A stretch of DNA of 64,000 bases from Sanghuangporus weigelae. Its lineage: Eukaryota > Basidiomycota > Agaricomycetes > Hymenochaetales > Hymenochaetaceae. The notes beneath the pieces were generated by a model. That model was not told the origin of the DNA and searched no databases. It saw only the letters and a program-made list of their open reading frames with translations. The first letter of the stretch is position 1. Each line of letters begins with the position of its first letter. Of the stretch, positions 12,884-23,432 are shown piece after piece. Location: positions 2,418,001-2,482,000 of the forward strand of contig CP137322.1 in the NCBI GenBank assembly GCA_033182465.1, given 5' to 3'. Position numbers and translations under genes: made by a program.

Positions 12884-14136
12884 TTATATAGGAATCTTGT
12901 CCAGTTCCTCTAAAGTCCAATACTTCTTCATATTCTCCCCTCGTAAGTCCTCCACTTCTTCATCAAGGTGTCGCATGAGAACGTCCCTGTGAAGAACATG
13001 TGTCAATTAATCAGCTAAGCAGAGAGAAAGGTAATGGTCAAAAACAAAAGGACAGATGAGGGGCTAGGGAGAGGAAGGATAGTAACGATCGAGATTATCA
13101 GCAGTGTATGATGTAGATGGTGTAACGAGCTTCGAAAGAAGAATGGTTTCTCCTTCCAGTAACCACCGTCCGTGCGCTCTCGGTACGATAGAGTACGTGC
13201 ACCCTCCGAAACAGCACGGAGGTGAGGTAAGGCGGGCAGAGTAGAAAGTAGAAAGAAGAACGAGGAGACGAACGACTGGGATGGTAGAATGAAAGAGAAG
13301 AGAGCGAACCCACTTGAACGAATCAAAACACTCTCGCATGCGCTGCGGAGAATACGTTGACGGCTCTTCTCGGAATTCGCGAATCAGCGTGCTCAGCCTC
13401 ACTAATCCTGTGAGTACTGGAGTGAGTAACACGCGATAAAGAAGTAACCGGGAGTAAGAACTGTATTTATTTTCGGGATCTTGACTAAACGTATACACGA
13501 ACACGGGTAAGCAAGAGAAATGGAATAGACTCACCGTCGTGGATACCCTCATGAGATTTTCTATGTTGTTCATCCTCCGCAAAGGACGGCATTTTCTTCG
13601 CGAGTTCGGGAAATATAAATCGCTAGGATATAGATTGATGTCATTGTTGTAACTCCTAGTTTATAAACTTGACAGACCTCTTCAATTGTATGGTGGCCTT
13701 CGAGGTCTATATGACGATGTGATTAAATGGAGCGAAACAGTTGAAGGAACGCCGCGGTTTACGAACGTTTCTTGAGACTTTCTGCTGCTCTGAGATACAT
13801 TTGCAGTGACATTCCCTTGTTGGCGAAGGAACCGTCCGCGAGCTTGACTTATTGTGAGCAAATTCCATTAATTTCATTGACGAGCACTGCCATCTACCTT
13901 GTATAATTGAGAAACTGCGTATCAAAAGAAGCATGGCATGTTAGAATCCTTTCCTTTCACAAGGCGTGGAGATAAGACGGACATTCGCGTTTGAAGTAAT
14001 CGTGGAAGGTTTCCATTGTCACTGCAAGCTAAAACATCATGCTCAGTTAGAACTTCGAAAAAAGATGTATCGTTGCAATAAGCACCTTGTTCCATCGTCT
14101 TTCCTCGTCTCTTGTTACTCGATCCGTGTGAGCCAT
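12884..14136 (-). CDS. Hemerythrin/HHE cation-binding domain protein
   Basis: Predicted 167-residue alpha-helical di-iron protein of the fungal hemerythrin-like group. Proposed roles are oxygen or iron binding; the actual role is unproven. It starts MAHTDRVTRDEERRWNK. The metal-ligand pattern is visible: METFHDYFKREF, LEGHHTIEERFIFPELAKK, DEQHRKSHEGIHDGL and MRHLDEEVEDLRGENMKK, ending YWTLEELDKIPI as in fungal homologues. Exons (descending): 14086-14136, 13983-14028, 13898-13914, 13767-13842, 13678-13706, 13535-13622, 13314-13407 and 12884-12986. Total is 504 nt with phases consistent throughout. Several exons are tiny (17 and 29 nt) and the last intron is 327 nt, so automatic prediction may miss this gene. 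It sits between two succinate dehydrogenase genes. Confidence 0.92.
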
Positions 14137-14533
14137 GATAAAACGTGGTCTGATGCTGATAATTCTCCTTGTGCAGAAAAAACTATGATTCAGAAGTCTT
14201 GGCCTTCGAGATACAGCCCTAAGCATCCGCGACCTCCTTTATCATGTCTTTCCAGAGGAACAACTTATATATCCTCTCTAAGCGCTCACCAACCAAACCG
14301 ACTCGGGAGAGTGTTTTGAATCGATGACAGCAGCGTGAGTAATAATCCGCGGATCCCTATTGGGCGGTTGGAATCACCTGCCTAATCCGGGAGTCGGGTT
14401 TGGTCGGAATGAATCCAGATCAGGCATGACATTCCAGTGAACGTGAATTCACTTCTTCATCGTCAACGACGGCGACGAGGGCTCTTTAAGCGTCGGTTGC
14501 AAAGCATTAAATAGAAGAAAAGGACGTTGCTCG
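14137..14533. other. Divergent promoter region (hemerythrin / SDH anchor)
   Basis: About 0.4 kb shared by two divergent starts. It contains a reverse CCAAT box listed separately. No other recognised element. Confidence 0.45.
14359..14363 (-). promoter_or_regulatory. Possible CCAAT box upstream of SDH4
   Basis: ATTGG on the plus strand is the reverse of CCAAT, about 170 bp upstream of the SDH4 start. In yeast the HAP2/3/4/5 complex activates respiratory genes through such sites, and this window encodes HAP2. A 5-bp match is weak by itself; the link is inference. Confidence 0.25.
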
Positions 14534-15613
14534 ATGTCTTTGCCAGCGTCCACGCTTTTACGTGCCCTGTCGGGCCTGCGCCGCCCGGTTGCGCGTTCGC
14601 TCGTTGCTCACATACAAGGTGTGTACGCCGCTTCATGTTGCTCTGATGTTTCACTGATTTTCTACAATCATCTCAAGTCCGTTCGGCAGCCACTGAAGCG
14701 ACTCACTCACCTGCGTCCTACAAGTATGTTCCAGGCGGACGTACGTGTCTCTTACACTGAGATTATATAGTCAACTCATGGAATTCTATCTAGCCATCTA
14801 CAGAGGAACAGGGAACGACCCAACACCCTTTCCGCCATCTTCTAAAACACACGGTTCATATCACTGGGCTTTTGAACGTCTCCTGTCTGGTGCGCTGGTA
14901 CCGATCACTGGTGCCGCGTTCGTGACAACGGGTAGCCAATACCCGCTTATCGACGCACTTCTTGGTGTCTCGTTGGTTATCCATAGCCACATTGGCGTGA
15001 GTTGGGTTTCCTCTTTTCCGGTCATTCTTTCAACATGAGATACGTCTCTGTATTCGTGATACTGTTGGCTCGCGCCGCAGTGCGGAAGCATGCATCCCAA
15101 TCGCTTTCTATCACCTTTTTTCGATTATTGACAGTGAACTGTAATCTTTCTCCTTGGATTGGTTTCATCTCTTTGCAACCTGACTGCGCACGTACAGTCT
15201 CAAAGTTGACAGCTATTCATTCCCTGTACCCCGCCTTTCGTCGATTTTCCCCGACGACGGACTCAACCACCGCATCTATACGTTACATACTTCATTGCAC
15301 TGCACACCTTTACTCCATCCGCTGGCTTGCTGTGTGCTGACTGCTTTCCTTGCGCAGTTTGAGTCGATCCGCATCGACTATATCCATCCGCGGAAGTTCC
15401 CTATTCTCGGACCTATTGCCAAGTGGGCTATGCGCGGACTAACAGCAGGTGCCGTCTACGGCGTTTTCATGTTCAACACTAATGATATCGGTGCGTATCA
15501 AATATTCTCCTCATATTACGAAAACTTACGAATGTCCTTGCTTTCACGAACACACATATTTATCTGTGCACTTAGGCCTATGCGAATTGATTGCTAGAGT
15601 TTGGCATGCATGA
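14534..15613 (+). CDS. SDH4: Succinate dehydrogenase cytochrome b small subunit (membrane anchor)
   Basis: Membrane anchor of respiratory complex II in the mitochondrial inner membrane; contributes to haem b and ubiquinone binding. Predicted 169 residues starting MSLPASTLLRALSGLRRPVA, a typical presequence. The core includes GTGNDPTPFPPSSKTHGSYH, WAFERLLSGALVPITGAAF and then GVSLVIHSHIGFESIRIDY, with the haem-ligand His and the quinone-site Asp-Tyr pair. It ends NTNDIGLCELIARVWHA. Exons: 14534-14618, 14678-14740, 14806-14996, 15358-15490 and 15576-15613 (510 nt). The third intron (361 nt) is long for this locus; nothing coding was recognised in it. The gene looks intact, and an SDH assembly factor lies 3 kb upstream. 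Confidence 0.95.
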
Positions 15614-16100
15614 TGGAATATCACGCTCGTGTTCCTCTTGTCTCCTTTCATCAAGCCATGTATTATCATGTCTCCTTTCTCGCAATACAGAATACATCAA
15701 GTTGAACATGACCAGGATTCAAGAGTCTTATATAATCTCCAGGTCGGATCGGTTGATTTGACAACCGCACCACTTACTCCGAAGGTAGAAGGATGCAAGG
15801 GCGATTTGTAACAGTTTCATACGATCAAATGAACCCATACAGTAATGAATGCTCTTGAATCTAGGAGGAAAAGGAATGTCTGTTCCGACTCCCTTATAAA
15901 GGTAGCAAATGACACGGGTCGAATGTCAATAAGGGAAAGAAAGATGAAACCCCCTGGCACAGTGAACGAGGCGCAAGCTTCCGTAAAAAAAACATGCTAC
16001 TGGTGTGTTAAGTCCCGACGAATGCCTCTTTTACTCGCAGGTGAATTTATCTCTCCGCAGCCTACTTGTGCAGTCTCCGGAGGGGCAGGTGGTGGAAGGG
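15614..16100. other. Convergent intergenic stretch
   Basis: About 0.5 kb between the SDH4 stop and the 3' end of the interrupted membrane/propeller gene. Short frames only; no supported feature. Confidence 0.4.
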
Positions 16101-17026
16101 TCAGGAATTTACCTGTCCTCGCCACAGGATCAGAGCCCCACGTTTCTTTGTCGTAATGTAATACTCAAAGAGCTCCGCTGATTCGCAAACATCCAGGACA
16201 TGATTGCTTTGGATAGACCAGATCTTCGCGGAGCCGTCTTTATTGCCAAATGCGAAAGAATATGGACGTGCAGATACAGGAAGGATCATGTCCGAGCGCA
16301 AAGCTGACAAAGTCTGGAGCGGCGTCGCTTGGCGAGGATGTTGTGATTTGGTGCAAAAAGGATGACGCGCGACTGTGATATATATTCACTCGTTCTACAA
16401 CATTTTACGTGAGGTGAAGTAATTCTGGCGAAAGCAAGACAAACGCACTGGATAGACGAACCATCGAAGACAATGAAAGACATGTTATCATCTTTTCCGA
16501 AGAAGCCAATCGCTCTTTCTCGTAGGTCGTTTTCTTTGAACCAGTTGATGACATATTGCACTGGGATTACTACTTCTGATCCTTTAAGATCGATCATGTC
16601 TGTCGTTTCCTGAGGGCAGTTGAACCCTCCCCTAGCATTCATGTAGTTATAGACCGCTTATCCCTAGACCGTGAAACAAGATCCTTCCATTCATCTGCGA
16701 TATAGACAACGACTGATTCTTCAGGACGACATCACACTTCCTGAAAATATTCAATTAGCAGGGAAGAACACAAATAAAAGTTGGTGCAGTGACTTCTTGA
16801 TGGACATGGTATCCCGATCATTGACTGCTCATCCACACTAAGTGGTTTGAACAACACTCTTGAAAGACAAAGGAGTCCTACCCAGTACCTGTCGTCCGCC
16901 GTTTCCAGTTCTTGAAAGACAGACAATCGTGTCCCGTTTATACAACGCTGCATCCAATACAGTTCCAATGTTCGGTATTTCAGAGAAGTCCCACGAATAG
17001 AGCCCTGACCGAACAAATAAGATCTT

Positions 17027-17546
17027 ACAACCGTTTGCAAAAGTAATGAGAATCACGTGATTTCACCACTTTTCTCGCCATGAGAGCCTCAAAACACAGA
17101 TAAAATCATATCTCACCCAAATCTCAACGGTTTCACATCATCTAAGTTGCTAAATTCATCTTTTCGAAAGGGCTTTCGCTTAAAGAAAACTGTAGAGAAA
17201 ATAGAGCGAAAAATGACCCTAAAATGGCGAAAATATCGGTTTTTACCTCTTCCTTGCATGTGCAATTTTTTCTGTGATCCCTGCTGGTCCAGCACCTCCC
17301 CAAAGCTATCCAGAATGATAATATGATTATAAAATGAATTTACAGACTGAGTTTGAGTTGAATTGTGTACCAGAATGTGCTGCTTTGAGGCATGCCTGAA
17401 TCACTCAAAACTCATCATTTCCCCCTAGCCTCCCAGGCTCCAGGAAAAATTCTTACAGGCCAGATTCATGCATGTAAATTCATTTTGGATATAATAGACT
17501 AGGTTTGTGTACTAGCTAAGGCCTCAGCATCCACTGGTGAGCTGGG
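17027..17546 (+). repeat. Left arm of 520-bp inverted repeat
   Basis: Pairs with 17593-18112 in reverse complement. Mismatches seen at three positions only: one near the outer end (17030/18109) and two near the inner end (around 17487 and 17502). Confidence 0.95.
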
Positions 17547-17592
17547 AAGATGCTGTCTAAAATGATGCATACAACCAGAATCACTTGTTCAG

Positions 17593-18112
17593 CCCAGCTC
17601 ACCAGTGGATGCTGAGGCCTTAGCTAGTACACAAACATAGTCTATTATATCTAAAATGAATTTACATGCATGAATCTGGCCTGTAAGAATTTTTCCTGGA
17701 GCCTGGGAGGCTAGGGGGAAATGATGAGTTTTGAGTGATTCAGGCATGCCTCAAAGCAGCACATTCTGGTACACAATTCAACTCAAACTCAGTCTGTAAA
17801 TTCATTTTATAATCATATTATCATTCTGGATAGCTTTGGGGAGGTGCTGGACCAGCAGGGATCACAGAAAAAATTGCACATGCAAGGAAGAGGTAAAAAC
17901 CGATATTTTCGCCATTTTAGGGTCATTTTTCGCTCTATTTTCTCTACAGTTTTCTTTAAGCGAAAGCCCTTTCGAAAAGATGAATTTAGCAACTTAGATG
18001 ATGTGAAACCGTTGAGATTTGGGTGAGATATGATTTTATCTGTGTTTTGAGGCTCTCATGGCGAGAAAAGTGGTGAAATCACGTGATTCTCATTACTTTT
18101 GCAAACGGCTGT
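17593..18112 (-). repeat. Right arm of 520-bp inverted repeat
   Basis: Reverse complement of the left arm. The outer end reads GCAAACGGCTGT followed at once by the right copy of the 10-bp target duplication. Confidence 0.95.
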
Positions 18113-21100
18113 AACAAATAAGTTCTCAGCAAAGATAAAATGAGCGCGTAGCACCTTGCAATTTCTGTCCTTAATCGACAAGTCATCATTGGATGAAGGG
18201 TCACAGAAAGGGAGACTCAAAGACCTTGAGCGTTTCACCGAGCAGACACAATAAGCCTAGCAAGACCCTCAGTATTTGTCGTCTTACTGTCTAGCACTCG
18301 AACGCACCAGACAACCCATTGTCCTTTTCACTTATCCATCGTATCGGACTATTGGTACAGTCGAGCCCTTCAAGTCTATGCACAAAAAATCTGAATTGGA
18401 GGCGCTCGAAGTACTTGAGGCAGACGGATCAACGACTCTAAGTTGATGCGCGTTCTAGAAATAATGACACGTTCGAGTGATACTCACCGGCCGAGAAAAG
18501 GTATACACGTAGACACGGTCGAAAGATCTCACGAGTAGATCCACCTGCTCCATATGTCTGTGCATGGAACCCCAATAATATGGCGTGTCTGGATTCCTAA
18601 TTGAATACAGTGAACAAATGTCATACATTATTTCGCGTTGTAATTACCATAAAATCTGTTGGACAGGATTCGCACCTGGTATTGAAGATGTTTTCGAGTT
18701 TCTCTGGAGCTTGGACGTTAGGCTGTGGACCGACAATCTATCTTCTACAAATATACTCACAACGTCGTAAAGTGTCACAGTATTTGAGCTGATTAATGAT
18801 AAGCCATGCACAATTATCTGGCAGAGAATGGATGCGCACAAAGCTGATGCCAAGAAACTGCAGTCATGAGTGAACTGAATAAGATCTCCGCATCGCCCGT
18901 TCCTGACCTCAGGCTAGCAGAAAATTAGGAGTGTAAGGTTTCAGTGACTGCAAAGCTCACCAGAACTGACATAGCTTCTCGGAAGCTCTGCCGAATTTGG
19001 CACATTTTCAGCAATCTCCGATTTCTAGACCGCAGGATCCTCTTCTTGTTCCGAGCGCTGCCGTTCATCTCCAACAGCAGGCAGAACACTGTGATGGGAT
19101 GAGATGCTCGATGATTGATCCGTCCCTAAATGCTTTAGGCATTGCGAATGTACCTGAACCAAAAGGACTCACCCAACTCAACGTCGTGGAGCGACATTCC
19201 ATCTCCTGTCCAGAAGAAACTGTATTTGAGAAAGTTTGCGGAGCACATCTTGCCTCGGAACTTTAGCTGGGATCTTGTCCAATTTATCGCAACCTTCATG
19301 GTGCTTGCTACAGGAGAGATATTTCTCTCGTACATTTTTCCAGCTCTCCGGATATCTTGCTTTCCACTGTTCAACCAGATACCATGCTGAAAGAAAGAGA
19401 ATCGCATAGGCATGGAAGCCCGCAAGTGCAGTAGGCACAGCAACAGAGACATCTTTCCCCTACATGCAACGTATGAGTATGAGTTTAGTCGGTAAGTTGC
19501 CACTGTCCTACTTGCCTACTGATCGGCTAAAAGGAATGCCAGAAGACACAGTCCGATCGAAAATGCCGTCAAAGCAAGTATCAGAGCAAACATAGGTGCA
19601 TTCCGAAGCCAGCCATATGCCAGGGACGGCAGTGAGCGATCGGGTCGGCAACTAGAGTTGACATTAAGTAGTATTAGCAAACCGTGAATAACGCCAAGAT
19701 CATGTACATAGTACATAGGCGACTGTCACCATGTCATCACCAGAAGGCTGTATGCCGCCGATGCAGAACCGAAGACAAGCGAAACTAGCCAAGCGAGTCC
19801 GTGATTGTAGTCAGAACGGAGACAGGGCCATCTGCGGTGATCTGCAGCGTCGTTGCTGTGATACTGGACAGAAACGTCGCGATTGTGGTGAGGTTCAAGT
19901 ACCGTTGGCTGACGAATTCTTGTGATTGTCGGATTGTTGGCGTTTCTGTCCGTAGAGTCAGAAATGTTGATCTACAGACAGGGTAAGTTTACCTCTTTCG
20001 GCAATGCTCGTAAGCTCCTGGGTGTACTTTTCAAGATTCTTCACTAACGGCCTAAACATCGCATCAAGATATTCATCCACGATACAATCTTCTTCTCGAA
20101 ATCTGCATTAGAAAATGAGGACGATCACGCTATAAATCACCTACCCGTTTCTTCACCGGCGATTGTGTACTCCCTGGACGCAATTGCCCTGGAATTTTCG
20201 CCCACGGAATGGAGGACAGAAAAAAGATCTTTGCTGAAAACATCAAATTCATCAAAAGCGTCTATGACTTCCGATACAATGTCACGCAGAGCACGTAGTG
20301 CTTTTATGCAATCATCTATTCCTGGAAATCATTGTAATCGGAAATATTTGGAAGCTCCATGTTTCTTACTCAGAAGCATATCAATCCCATAAAAAGCTTG
20401 ATAAATGGAGGAGCTAAGCACAAGCGACGTCAGATACTGTTGCAGCTTGACGAGCATCTCGCTTACTCAACCATGAAAAGGACCTCCTTCATTTTATCCA
20501 GCGCCTTTGCAGCTCGATTGCCTCAACCGGGCGTATTGAGTAAAGTCTTAACATGTCGTGTCTGATAAGCATTGGTATGTCAGTTTAGATGCATAAAAAT
20601 AACGCTGTCTCACGAGTGGAGTGTACTTCTTGAGAACCCTAGTTCAATGTATCAACAACACGCTTTCACTTGCCACGGGTAAACCACCTCACTTCCTCAG
20701 ATTAAACACTTTTTCGCTTCGAATTCAGAGGATCTTTCCTGTGGTCGTTTTTGTTCATCTTGGGCATCCAAGCGGATCTCTCTCATGACGTACTCAATTC
20801 GGTTCCATGTTCATTGCCTGAAATATAATGAGAAAGGTGTACAAATTGAATGATAGTCTCCCCGCTTACAGTCATGACGACCCCCTCCCATCTCAGTCGT
20901 CTCGAGACCTTCAAACGATGAGATGGCTTAGATAATAAAGGCAAGGTAAAAGCACCAGTGTTAATGTGTTATCAGGAAGGTCTTTCTCATCAATAACCTC
21001 CGAGAGGACATTGACGAGTTTACGCAGAAAGTCCTTTTGTCTATTTGACAGTCTGCCGGTTGGAAGTTCTGTTTGAACCGTAAACTGACGAAAAGAGGTA

Positions 21101-21330
21101 ATGATACGTCTCGAGATTATACAAATACCGAAAAGTAAAAATGAGGTTGCTCACTACGCCTTCCTCGTACGTAAGATAGTCATGGCTGGCATCAACAACA
21201 AAGTCGTCGTCGAAGATTCCTCGGTGATCTCCGAAGGCACCTCAGCACAGGTCTGCTTCGGATATTTCCGACTTTCATCATACTCACCGTCCTGACTCCC
21301 TCGACCTGGATTAAGTATTTCTGACGACAT

Positions 21331-23432
21331 CGCGAGTATATAACTAAAGACTTAGATGCCTTCAAGTACGAATGGAATGTCAAACGAATTCCTATTGAAT
21401 AAAATTGTCCTTGTTCTCGTGTGGGAGATCTTTTTGGTTGATTATTTTCTTCTCGTAAAAACAATCTCATTTTCTTGATCTCTTGCACTGTACTTACATT
21501 CTTGTCTTCCCCTGTATTTCCTCTCTGTTCCTCCTCCGAACTTACTCGAATTCACTCTCTACTGACGGATTTGGGGATGATCAACCAGAAGATCTCAGAT
21601 TTAGAGATGTAGTATCAATACATGCGTGGTGGAACCCTGCACGACGACGACGAGCTACTGTATATCAGATGGCGCTTGACAAACTGAAGGACAAATAGAA
21701 AATGGCCCACATATCATACGTAAGGTACCAGAACATTTCATCATCAATCCATGGCCGAGTGTATTTGTCCATTATCGCGTTCATTATGAAGCCTCCGAGA
21801 CACGGATCATTCATTCAAACGACGCTAGTACTAGTGAACGCTTTAAGATACCATTAATGTAATTATTTGATGGCGCGCGCGCATTGATTTTCTGATACAT
21901 ATCCAACAAGCCCAGTAGCATGAGTAACATCATCATCCACACCGTAACCATATCATTGCCCAATCGAGAGCGAAAGGCCGTCAGTCTATAATTACTACAA
22001 CATTTCAAACTCCAGGCTTCCAGAGGCTTCGTCAAAAGAAGGCGGTCTCTGTAAGAAGCTAAAAGGCAAAATGGCACGCTGGTGGTGGTGGCGGCGCAGC
22101 GAAGAGCCTCTTTGCATCCGTGCCTTTCACGACAGTTCACACCGGTTTCAAAGAAGTATCCGACTCCATCGCGTGGCGCAGCCGATGGTCTTTATCAAAT
22201 TAAACCGTAAGGGACCAGTTGCACCCGACTTGGCGCACGAAGGCGGGGAACTGCCTGAAATTGCTGGGAACTAAGTTCTGTATGGCTTGAAACGTCCCTT
22301 GATTTATGGATTCGAGTCAAGGTCAGGGAATATTTATTATAGTTAGTAGCTTTGATAGCCTCGCTGGCGCGTTCACGTGGTCTGCCAGAGCATGAATGAG
22401 AGGCTGCGACAGCAGGTGCAACAGAAAACAGATCCTCTCGTTCGAAGTTCACCACAGCTTCCATGGTCATGGTGCGAGTTCATCAGTAAACTGACGTCGG
22501 GAAATGGTCCGAGCTCGACCTTAGATGGCAAGACTAACGTGTAGGAGTTATCAAGTGCCTGACGCTGGCTTGACATAGTCTCCATTGTTGAAGGTATGGA
22601 TCGTCGGTTTCTGGCGGCCTCGCTAGCAATACTCGGTTGAAGAACCGAAGGGAAGGAGCTGCCGGAACTGACGTCTCCAACGACATTATGAACAACGACA
22701 GCGGGAGCGGATAAATCGAGATGGAGGCTCATCGTCAGACTTGCATGGTGGTTAGTCCAGTGGTAGAGTTATGGTCCAGACTGATAAAGCACAGAAGGGC
22801 GGCCATTCAGAAGCACCGATTTGAATTACAATTGAAAAGGAAAACGGAACTCGGGCAAGGGTGGGGTGGCATTGTACACTCACAGCGCAAAAACATCTTC
22901 TAAGCTACGCATGTCTTGTATTCTGTGTGATCCTACCAGATTTTAGAAGTTAGAAATGCCGGCTGGATAAACTAATCCAGTTGAGCACGCGAAAAGTGCG
23001 CGAAGCAGGTCAGTATGTATTATTACTGAGAGACTCCAATGCTGATTCCGGCGCCGTTTCACCGGATGACCGCCCGGCCCTCGGCTACAAGCTAAACAAA
23101 AAATGATGGCGAGAGTTTCTTGGATGGCAGGTAAACTGAGGGTGAGATCCAGAGCGAGATTCGGATGATGAGGCAGACCTGGAGGACACTGAACACAAAA
23201 GAGCACGGAGGCCAAAGTGAATAGTGACCTTGTATTGTTGCTGAAAGGGGATGCAGATGGTTTATGTCAGAGATGGAAATAGAAGGACGAGTGCGACCAA
23301 AATTGATGAAAACCCTGTCCATCATTATCACGTGATGGACAGTGCAGATCCTGATCAATGACCAGCTTCCTTTCTCGGAACCCATCATCTCGCAAGTCCA
23401 CTCCTTCGTTTCTGACCGCCATCTTCCCTACC
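21331..23432. other. 2.1 kb intergenic region upstream of the divergent G alpha gene
   Basis: No gene is firmly supported. A minus-strand frame at 22373-22732 (about 119 codons, starting MSLHLDLSAPAVVVHNVVGD) and a hydrophobic one at 21811-22140 show no known domain and could not be joined with confidence. A plus-strand segment near 22745-22830 resembles a degenerate tRNA-type promoter box. An E-box hairpin lies at 23317-23340. Confidence 0.4.
23317..23340. promoter_or_regulatory. Hairpin with central TCACGTGA E-box
   Basis: An 8-bp inverted repeat (GTCCATCA ... TGATGGAC) overlaps the palindromic E-box TCACGTGA at 23328-23335, about 100 bp upstream of the divergent G alpha start. CACGTG is bound by bHLH factors such as Cbf1 in fungi. 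Regulatory use here is inference. Confidence 0.4.

Larger units (their letters stand above)
17022..18112. mobile_element. Palindromic (foldback) non-autonomous DNA transposon, MULE-like
   Basis: A 1091-bp element made almost wholly of two inverted arms (17027-17546 and 17593-18112) around a 46-bp spacer. Base-by-base comparison shows three mismatches over 520 bp and no gaps. The 10-bp direct repeat AACAAATAAG flanks it exactly at 17012-17021 and 18113-18122, as expected for a target-site duplication. A further 5 bp (ATCTT) on the left lies outside the arm symmetry. Very long terminal inverted repeats with an 8-11 bp duplication fit the Mutator-like superfamily. No transposase is present, and the 60-codon frame found in both arms is simply the same repeat read twice. 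Each arm carries ATCACGTGAT near its outer end. It sits inside an exon of a host gene. Confidence 0.9.
16101..21330 (-). pseudogene. Membrane/beta-propeller-like protein gene, exon split by a transposon
   Basis: Multi-exon host gene on the minus strand, paralogous to the plus-strand gene at about 52.4-56.2 kb. It probably starts at 21330 (MSSEILNPGRGSQD). A helical N-terminal region follows, including NRAAKALDKMKEVLFMV near 20.5 kb and TTIATFLSSITATTLQITAD near 19.85 kb. Two membrane segments follow: APMFALILALTAFSIGLCLL (19.5-19.7 kb) and VAVPTALAGFHAYAILFLSA (about 19.4 kb). A C-terminal WD/propeller-like part ends at 16101 (FAFGNKDGSAKIWSIQSN). Exons are short and not all boundaries are resolved. 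A 1.09 kb DNA transposon interrupts one exon: the frame reads FIFAENLFV before it and RSGLYSWDF after it, joining in phase across the duplicated target. Both sides remain open, so the loss appears recent. Translation into the element stops within about 20 codons, removing the last part of the propeller. Confidence 0.72.

Noticed and set aside
17113-17295. 60-codon frame starting MLDQQGSQKK, found again at 17844-18026 on the other strand
   Set aside because: Both copies are the same stretch of the inverted arms read in mirror; there is no family signal, so it is not a gene.
17026-18113. TA dinucleotide target duplication (Tc1/mariner type) for the palindromic element
   Set aside because: TA does flank the arms, but the exact 10-bp duplication plus the restored host reading frame explains the site better.
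22195-22732. Minus-strand hypothetical gene starting MSLHLDLSAP
   Set aside because: Two frames exist, but no convincing intron joins them and no domain is present; left as unannotated intergenic sequence.
22721-22903. Possible tRNA gene near 22745
   Set aside because: The A-box match is good, but no acceptor, anticodon or T stem can be paired, so it is not called as a tRNA.
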